Positions 5,297 to 10,033 of a stretch of 10,033 nt of DNA are shown here, in pieces. How positions within the stretch are numbered: the first letter of the stretch is position 1; each line of letters opens with the position of its first letter. Made by a program: the position numbers and the translations under genes. The notes under the pieces are model-generated. The model was not told the DNA's origin and made no database searches. It saw only the letters and a program-made list of their open reading frames with translations. Where the stretch lies: contig PMGM01000098.1 of the NCBI GenBank assembly GCA_003158115.1, forward strand, positions 5,319 through 15,351, written 5' to 3'. The DNA is from Methanobacterium sp. GTDB taxonomy: Archaea > Methanobacteriota > Methanobacteria > Methanobacteriales > Methanobacteriaceae.

Positions 5297-5845
5297 CTAT
5301 TTATTTAATTCAGGGTCCTGTTCAGCAATGCAGAAGCCACATACCGCATTGGGGTTGTTCTCCTGCTTTTCTTTCACAGGACATAGATATTTTCCATTTT
5401 CATATTTAACCTTAAAACCACCTGGAAATTCTGATCCAACCACATGAATAGGTTCATCTATAACAAAACTTGTGTAAATAGAAATTATCTGATAGATAAC
5501 AGGAAAATATGGATCTGTTGGATAAAGCTCACTCATCATAATTTCCTGTTCTTTAAGCTGTTTTAAAGACTTTTTAAGTTCTTTTATATCCACAGATTCG
5601 GGATATACATTTTTATCTTCTTTAATTTCCTTAACCCTTAAAATAAAACTCTGAATATAAGCAGCATAAAATTTTTTACGATAATTAGACTGTACATATT
5701 TCCCTTCACTTATCAAGTGGTTACAAGCCTTCATTATATGAGTTATATGGATTTTAGTTGCCTCGGCTTTTAGTAAATCTAATAAATCCTGCTTGGATAG
5801 ATCTGTTACATCAAATTCTACTTCCATGATCATATTTTTTACCAT
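5297..5845 (-). CDS. DUF2115 (UPF0305) family protein, copy 2
   Basis: A 182-residue paralog of the adjacent DUF2115 protein. Shared features are LL(K/R)AEA-KIH near residues 24-33, IKEDKNVYPE at about 74-83, EPIHVVGSEFPGGF (131-144) and YLCPVKEKQENNPNAVCGFC with cysteines at 155, 169 and 172. The C-terminal FCIAEQD looks closer to the usual family sequence than copy 1, so this is probably the orthologous copy. The ATG at 5845 has no SD but has a TATA-like box about 26 nt upstream; in-frame ATGs at codons 5 and 7 are alternatives. It lies 46 nt downstream of hel308. From memory a UPF0305 gene also lies close to hel308 in Methanothermobacter, so the pairing may be ancestral. Confidence 0.85.
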   Translation of the reverse strand: MVKNMIMEVEFDVTDLSKQDLLDLLKAEATKIHITHIMKACNHLISEGKYVQSNYRKKFYAAYIQSFILRVKEIKEDKNVYPESVDIKELKKSLKQLKEQEIMMSELYPTDPYFPVIYQIISIYTSFVIDEPIHVVGSEFPGGFKVKYENGKYLCPVKEKQENNPNAVCGFCIAEQDPELNK

Positions 5846-5864
5846 TAATTATTATTTTCAATTA

Positions 5865-5878
5865 CTTTAAATTAAAAT
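5865..5878 (-). promoter_or_regulatory. TATA-like box for DUF2115 copy 2
   Basis: On the minus strand ATTTTAATTTAAAG is centred about 26 nt before the ATG at 5845, and no SD intervenes. This suggests a leaderless mRNA started in the short gap after hel308. Confidence 0.4.
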
Positions 5879-5891
5879 CTATATTTTAAAA

Positions 5892-7964
5892 TTATCCTCC
5901 ACTGTACTTCTCAAGTATGGCTTCAGCTGTTTTAGGGCCAATTCCATCTATTTTCATGAGTTGATCACGAGTTACATATCTCAAATCTTCTCCAAATATT
6001 TTTACAAGTGATCTGGCTCTTTTTCTTCCTAATCTCTTAATGCTCACGACCATTGGAACAATTTCAGGTTTCACACCGTAGTACAGCCTTGCAGATAACA
6101 TGTCAAGCATATCTAATCCTGAATAAAAATTCATAATATTACAAATATTTTTGAAGAATTTTATTAAAAGAGAGGCTTCATAGGCGGATCTTCGAGTTGA
6201 TGCAGCGTATACATTGAAGGCATTTTCAATTTCATATTCGTTTCTCTCATCCATCCATTCCATTAGTGTGGCTGCAGTTCCTTCGTTGTTTCCTATGTCA
6301 ACCACAAAAACCCCTGCTTTATTTAATTTGTCCCTTACAGGTTCTTTACTTTTACGTCCCTTGAAACTTATTTTAGGCATGTCTGGGGTTTTACATATTT
6401 CATAAATAAGTTGGCTTGTATCAATTTCTGTGGATCTGCTTAAAAATTCCCGAAGTCTAACCGCGGTTTCCACAGCGTAGTTACTTTTAGCAATGAGCAT
6501 TCCAAATGCTGTTGTTTTAAGTCCGTCGGGTGTGGGTTGAATTATACCATTTTGTACTAGGAATTCTAGTGAGTTGTTAATTTCATATTCCATAGAGTCA
6601 ATACCCAGAGACCCTGAATATTCATTATGTTCCATCTGGAATCCATAAAAAGTTTTACCGAAAAATTCAAGAAGATCTGCTGGTTTTTTAGCTAATGTTG
6701 ATGCTACTTGTGTTATAATCTGCCTGTAAACAGCATCTCTGTTTTCTATTAGTTTGGAGTTGGTTGTTTCTATTTCTCCATATACGTAGTGATCTTTTAG
6801 GTTGTAGGCTTCATCAACACTTTTTGCTATTAGATATGAATGACCTTCTGTATCGTATCCGGGCCGTCCAGCACGACCAGACATCTGTTCATAATCAAAT
6901 ACTGGGATTGGTTGTGGTCCTTGACTTGTCCATCTGGTATAATCCCTTATAACCACGTTCTTTGATGGTAGGTTAACACCATACATCAAACTTGGTGTGG
7001 CTGTTATCATTAAAAGATTACCTGCACGGAATTCATCTTCTATTATTTCCTTTTGTTTTTCGAATAATCCTGCATGGTGGAATGCAACACCATTTTCAAC
7101 ACATTCAGCAAGTTTAAGGCACACTTCGGTTGGTAATGATCCTCTTTTTCTGGGAACGTCAAGTATTTTCTGGCTGACGTCTCTAAATACTGCTTTCTGT
7201 TCACTGGATATTTTTCTTTTAATCTTTCCCGATGTGTATTTTGCAAGGGATTCAGTAAATCTTCTTGTTGATACAAAGACCAGTGCTTGTGATGATTCTT
7301 CAATGGATTTGTTAAGAATCTTTACAATCACGTCGTTCTTATTTTTTGTTTCCATCTCCTCTGTATTCAATACATCCTTGTAGAGTGGGACAGGACGATA
7401 ATCATGTTGAACAACATGTGCATCTAACCATGAGGAAAGTTCATTCATATTCTGAAGAGTTGCTGAAAGTGCAATGATTCTCATACTTTGATTCAATATT
7501 CTTGAACGTGTTATGGCACATTCCATTGTCGGGCCCCTTGAGTACTCTCCAATCATATGAAATTCATCAACAACCAGAAGGTCAATATCTCTGAGGGTGT
7601 TCCATGAAAATCTTGTGATGGCATCGAAGGATTCGAAGACCATAACTGCCAGATCAGCCGAGGAGGGATGTTTTCCAACTTTGATCCCGAATTTTTCAAA
7701 CTTCTTAAACTCCTTTACTTTTTCGTTCTGTATTGAAATGAGTGGAACAGCATAAACTGCTTTACCACCATTCAAAACGGCCTTTAATGCAGGCATTATT
7801 CCAAGAACTGTCTTGCCACTGGCAGTTGGTATTGCTATAATATAGTTGGTTTGATCTTCCAAAAATCCTGAATCTATCACCGCATTTTGGGCGGGATTAA
7901 ATTCCTTGATATTTGGATAGCTTTCCTTTATAATTTCCTTAATTTTGGTGTCTGTAGAATCCAT
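5892..7964 (-). CDS. hel308: Hel308-type superfamily 2 DNA helicase
   Basis: A 690-residue ATP-dependent DNA helicase of the Hel308 (Ski2-like/Hjm) family, which acts on stalled replication forks and branched DNA with 3'-5' polarity. A Q-motif-like FNPAQNAVI lies at 22-30. Motif I is IPTASGKT with catalytic Lys51; motif II is DEFH at 133-136; motif III is SAT at 167-169. VFVSTRR (229-235) fits motif IV, TATPSLMYGVNLPSK (321-335) motif V and QMSGRAGRPG (360-369) motif VI. The C-terminal part has the winged-helix and ratchet region, then RLGRKRARSLVKIFG, and a final helix-hairpin-helix MKIDGIGPKTAEAILEKY. The length is normal for the family. No SD precedes the ATG; TTTAAA about 22 nt upstream suggests a leaderless start. 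It lies 48 nt downstream of moaC. Confidence 0.93.
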   Translation of the reverse strand: MDSTDTKIKEIIKESYPNIKEFNPAQNAVIDSGFLEDQTNYIIAIPTASGKTVLGIMPALKAVLNGGKAVYAVPLISIQNEKVKEFKKFEKFGIKVGKHPSSADLAVMVFESFDAITRFSWNTLRDIDLLVVDEFHMIGEYSRGPTMECAITRSRILNQSMRIIALSATLQNMNELSSWLDAHVVQHDYRPVPLYKDVLNTEEMETKNKNDVIVKILNKSIEESSQALVFVSTRRFTESLAKYTSGKIKRKISSEQKAVFRDVSQKILDVPRKRGSLPTEVCLKLAECVENGVAFHHAGLFEKQKEIIEDEFRAGNLLMITATPSLMYGVNLPSKNVVIRDYTRWTSQGPQPIPVFDYEQMSGRAGRPGYDTEGHSYLIAKSVDEAYNLKDHYVYGEIETTNSKLIENRDAVYRQIITQVASTLAKKPADLLEFFGKTFYGFQMEHNEYSGSLGIDSMEYEINNSLEFLVQNGIIQPTPDGLKTTAFGMLIAKSNYAVETAVRLREFLSRSTEIDTSQLIYEICKTPDMPKISFKGRKSKEPVRDKLNKAGVFVVDIGNNEGTAATLMEWMDERNEYEIENAFNVYAASTRRSAYEASLLIKFFKNICNIMNFYSGLDMLDMLSARLYYGVKPEIVPMVVSIKRLGRKRARSLVKIFGEDLRYVTRDQLMKIDGIGPKTAEAILEKYSGG

Positions 7965-7982
7965 ATATATCAGTTTTACCGG

Positions 7983-7997
7983 TTTAAATCCAATAAA
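7983..7997 (-). promoter_or_regulatory. TATA-like box for hel308
   Basis: On the minus strand the sequence TTGGATTTAAACC in the moaC-hel308 gap places TTTAAA 20-25 nt before the ATG at 7964, with no SD after it. It fits a leaderless hel308 transcript, although read-through from moaC is also possible. Confidence 0.35.
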
Positions 7998-8012
7998 TTA
8001 ATTTATAATAAA

Positions 8013-8483
8013 TTATTTTTTTATCTTCTCTGAAACAATAATATCAGAAATGCTGGTTAAAGGATATTGTCCATTTTCATCTTTTTCAACACTTTTTACC
8101 ATGTCCCAAATGGTTAGAAGAGCCACACTTGTACCTGTCAGCGCTTCCATTTCAACGCCTGTTTTTCCATCGCACCTGACAGTTATTTCTGTTTCAATAT
8201 AACTGTCTTGAACATTAAAATCAACATCAACTCCAGTTATTATAATGGAATGGCAAAGTGGGATCAGATGATGGGTTGATTTTATAGCGCCTATTGCTGC
8301 TATTTGAGCTGTTGTGAGTACATTTCCCTTTTTTATTTCATTATTTTTTATCATGTAAATTGTACTATTCTGTAGATTTATCTTACCCTTAGCTGTGGCT
8401 GTTCTTCTGACTATTTCTTTGTCACCAACTTCAACCATTTTAACACCCTTCTCTGAGAGGTGTGTGAACTCTTTTTTAACCAT
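8013..8483 (-). CDS. moaC: Cyclic pyranopterin monophosphate synthase MoaC
   Basis: A 156-residue MoaC, the second enzyme of molybdopterin/tungstopterin biosynthesis. It converts the MoaA product 3',8-cyclo-7,8-dihydro-GTP to cyclic pyranopterin monophosphate. Characteristic segments are EFTHLSEKGVKMVEV at the N-terminus, KGNVLTTAQIAAIGAIKSTH, LIPLCH (His78), TGVEMEALTG (Glu111 and Glu113) and TIWDMVKSVEKD (Asp127 and Lys130). These match the conserved active-site positions of the family. GGAG about 9 nt upstream is a usable SD. The cofactor serves Mo/W enzymes such as formylmethanofuran dehydrogenase in methanogens. No other moa gene is in the window. A 251-nt spacer separates it from cbiD. 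Confidence 0.95.
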   Translation of the reverse strand: MVKKEFTHLSEKGVKMVEVGDKEIVRRTATAKGKINLQNSTIYMIKNNEIKKGNVLTTAQIAAIGAIKSTHHLIPLCHSIIITGVDVDFNVQDSYIETEITVRCDGKTGVEMEALTGTSVALLTIWDMVKSVEKDENGQYPLTSISDIIVSEKIKK

Positions 8484-8639
8484 TAAAATCTACTCCAAAT
8501 AAATTCCTTTTATTTTCTTAAACAATAAAAATTTTTTATTATACAACTTTGATTAACTTTTATGCTACTCAAGTTAATTAATATTTTTTAAGCTAATCAT
8601 TGATTCTAAAAAATCATATCCCAATAAATATAAAATAAC

Positions 8640-8689
8640 AATGAATAATTAATGTTTATCAAAAATAGAGAGAAACTAATGAATAATTA
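8640..8689. repeat. Short direct repeat in the moaC-cbiD spacer
   Basis: AATGAATAATTA occurs at 8640-8651 and again at 8678-8689, 38 nt apart, in the 251-nt spacer downstream of cbiD and upstream of moaC. It could be an operator pair, but a 12-nt AT-only repeat is easily chance here. Confidence 0.2.
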
Positions 8690-8734
8690 GAAAAAACACG
8701 ATTATATTAAATATTTAATCAGGTTTATTCTTGA

Positions 8735-9835
8735 TTATTGTAGGGTAATGGATTTGTAATTATTGTTTAAAACTTGTCCTTCCATGTTAACTATGATCAC
8801 ATCAAAATCAATATTAAACATATCGGTGCAGATATCTTTTATACTTGCTGCGATGCTGTTAAAAACCTTCTTTACAATGGAATATTCTTTAAGAATGTCT
8901 ATCATCTCTTCTGTTGTATTAGATTCAAATATTTCTTTTACAACCTCTTTATCTACCCCTGCAAGTGCAGAGTGAACCGCTATTATTTCACGTCTACCAT
9001 CGGCAACTGAATGTTTGGTGTTGAAGATACCCGCTGAGATTTTTATGAGTTTACCAGCGTGTCCTAGTAGTGTTATTTTTTTTACATTCTCCTTTTCTGC
9101 TTCGGATAACATGTATCCAACGAAATTACCCATTTGGATTAGTTGATCATCATCCACATTGAGTATTTTCCTGGCTATTGCCTCTCCAATATTACCCGGT
9201 ACAAAAACAAGATCTTTGTATCCTTCAGCTACAGCAACGTCAATCTGACATCTGTAGGATGTTTTATAACTTTTTAAGTTCATTGAACGTGCAAAACCAG
9301 TTGTTCCAAGTATTGAAATACCATCCACAATACCTAAACGAGAATTAAGAGTTCTTTTTGCCAGTTCTTTGCCCATAGGTACACTTATAATAACATCTGC
9401 ACCAATACCATCAGGCAAATTTTTTGAGAGGTTTGATATTATCATCTCCATTGGAGTGGGGTTTATTGCAGCATCTCCAACAGGGACCTGTAAACCCGGT
9501 TTTGTTACAACACCTATCCCTGTACCACCTTTAATATTTACTCCTGGAGTGGAGGTTAAAATAAGTTCAGCAAATATTTCTACGTTTTTAGTAACATCAG
9601 GATCATTATATGGATATTTTATTACAGATGCCCTTCCAGAATAAGTATCTAACTTTTCTGAAACATTAACATTAATACTAATTTTTCCAAGGGGTGTTTC
9701 AATATCAACATTTTCAACTTTACCCTTTATAGAGAGCATGGCTGCAAGTGCAGCAGCTGTTGCTGCACTTCCAGTTGTTATTCCATATTCTGACTCTTTT
9801 AAATGGTATTTGTCTGGAATGGCCCTGTTTTCCAT
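8735..9835 (-). CDS. cbiD: Cobalt-precorrin-5B (C1)-methyltransferase CbiD
   Basis: A 366-residue CbiD of the anaerobic (early cobalt insertion) corrinoid pathway. It methylates C-1 of cobalt-precorrin-5B using S-adenosylmethionine. Family landmarks are YGITTGSAATAAALAAML near residues 17-34, GGTGIGVVTKPGL at 103-115, PVGDAAINPTPMEMI at 118-132, GISILGTTGFARSM at 172-185, FVPGNIGEAIA at 211-221 and LLGHAGKLIKISAGIFNTKH followed by SVADGRRE at 256-283. The length is normal for the family. It starts MENRAIPDKYHLKESEYGIT with no SD but a TATA-like stretch upstream, suggesting a leaderless mRNA. Cobamides are essential for the methyl-H4MPT:coenzyme M methyltransferase of methanogens. No other cbi gene is adjacent; dispersed cbi genes are usual in this group. 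Confidence 0.95.
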   Translation of the reverse strand: MENRAIPDKYHLKESEYGITTGSAATAAALAAMLSIKGKVENVDIETPLGKISINVNVSEKLDTYSGRASVIKYPYNDPDVTKNVEIFAELILTSTPGVNIKGGTGIGVVTKPGLQVPVGDAAINPTPMEMIISNLSKNLPDGIGADVIISVPMGKELAKRTLNSRLGIVDGISILGTTGFARSMNLKSYKTSYRCQIDVAVAEGYKDLVFVPGNIGEAIARKILNVDDDQLIQMGNFVGYMLSEAEKENVKKITLLGHAGKLIKISAGIFNTKHSVADGRREIIAVHSALAGVDKEVVKEIFESNTTEEMIDILKEYSIVKKVFNSIAASIKDICTDMFNIDFDVIIVNMEGQVLNNNYKSITLQ

Positions 9836-9851
9836 GTTAATTCAGATTTTA

Positions 9852-9866
9852 ATATAATATTTTTTA
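9852..9866 (-). promoter_or_regulatory. TATA-like box for cbiD
   Basis: On the minus strand AAAAAATATTATATT lies about 17-31 nt before the ATG at 9835 within the 32-nt gap after the thioredoxin-like gene, with no SD. It is consistent with a leaderless start. Confidence 0.35.
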
Positions 9867-9867
9867 T

Positions 9868-10033
9868 TTAAGCTGTTTTTTCTGCCATCTCTTCTTTGAT
9901 AGCTTCTAAAAGCTCTTCCTTACCAGGTGAGCCAACAAATTTGACTACTCCATTTAATGCAATAGCAGGAACAGCCATGAGACCATATTCTCTTGCTTTT
10001 TCTTGGTCAACCATTATATCTATTTTTTCAACT
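9868..10033 (-). CDS. Thioredoxin/glutaredoxin-like protein, C-terminal part
   Basis: Only the last 54 residues are present; the N-terminus, including any CxxC active site, lies beyond the window. The fragment reads VEKIDIMVDQEKAREYGLMA, then VPAIALNGVVKFVGSP, then GKEELLEAIKEEM, ending AEKTA. The cis-proline motif MAVPAIAING-type (here AVPAIALNG) followed by VKFVG and a C-terminal helix beginning at GKEELLEAI is typical of the small archaeal thioredoxin/glutaredoxin-like proteins of about 80-85 residues. It would serve in dithiol redox exchange in the cytoplasm. It is 32 nt upstream of cbiD on the same strand. Confidence 0.85.
   Translation of the reverse strand, partial: VEKIDIMVDQEKAREYGLMAVPAIALNGVVKFVGSPGKEELLEAIKEEMAEKTA

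Noticed and set aside
6997..7383. 128-codon plus-strand frame inside hel308
   Set aside because: It overlaps the helicase core on the opposite strand and has no SD or recognisable domain.
7387..7397. GGGACAGGAC inside hel308, matching the end of the 1227-1316 element
   Set aside because: It encodes part of the Hel308 sequence (RPVPL) in frame and the similarity does not extend, so it is chance.
1..10033. CRISPR array, tRNA or rRNA genes, defence island
   Set aside because: No regularly spaced repeats, cloverleaf-like segments, rRNA signatures or recognisable defence genes were seen on either strand.

Overview
The window is very AT-rich and reads as chromosome of a methanogenic archaeon of the order Methanobacteriales, most like Methanobacterium. 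The evidence is the gene content: a Hel308 helicase, the anaerobic-type cobalamin gene cbiD, and the methanogen-typical families DUF2115 (UPF0305), DUF2098, DUF4013 and a stand-alone PRC-barrel protein. TATA-like boxes about 20-27 nt ahead of several ATG codons that lack a Shine-Dalgarno (SD) sequence point the same way. The genus is inference; no rRNA or tRNA gene was seen.

Layout. Positions 1-115 hold the N-terminus of a DUF4013 membrane protein (minus strand). Positions 492-1127 hold a PRC-barrel protein and a DUF2098 protein (plus strand), followed by a terminator-like hairpin. From about 1130 to 4313 lies a gene-poor, decaying zone. It contains a roughly 90-bp element bounded by inverted repeats and carrying an SD but only a 4-codon reading frame, two related hairpins, a small four-cysteine protein (minus), a frameshifted remnant that may be an old transposase, a coiled-coil protein whose apparent start codon is ATA (minus), and a clear DUF488 pseudogene. 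Immediately after the pseudogene is an intact but strongly divergent DUF488-like gene (4356-4655, plus).

From 4689 to 10033 everything runs on the minus strand and is conserved core: a thioredoxin-like protein (partial), cbiD, moaC, hel308 and two tandem DUF2115 paralogs. The functions are cobamide synthesis (needed for methyl transfer in methanogenesis), molybdopterin/tungstopterin synthesis (needed for example by formylmethanofuran dehydrogenase), replication-fork repair and a protein of unknown function. They do not form one pathway, and several of these genes appear to have their own promoters with leaderless starts.

The most interesting material is the contrast between this core block and the decay zone: a dead canonical DUF488 gene beside a living divergent relative, a coding region that fits an ATA start behind a good SD, and several structured intergenic elements. 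I did not find a convincing new multi-gene system, CRISPR array or defence island.
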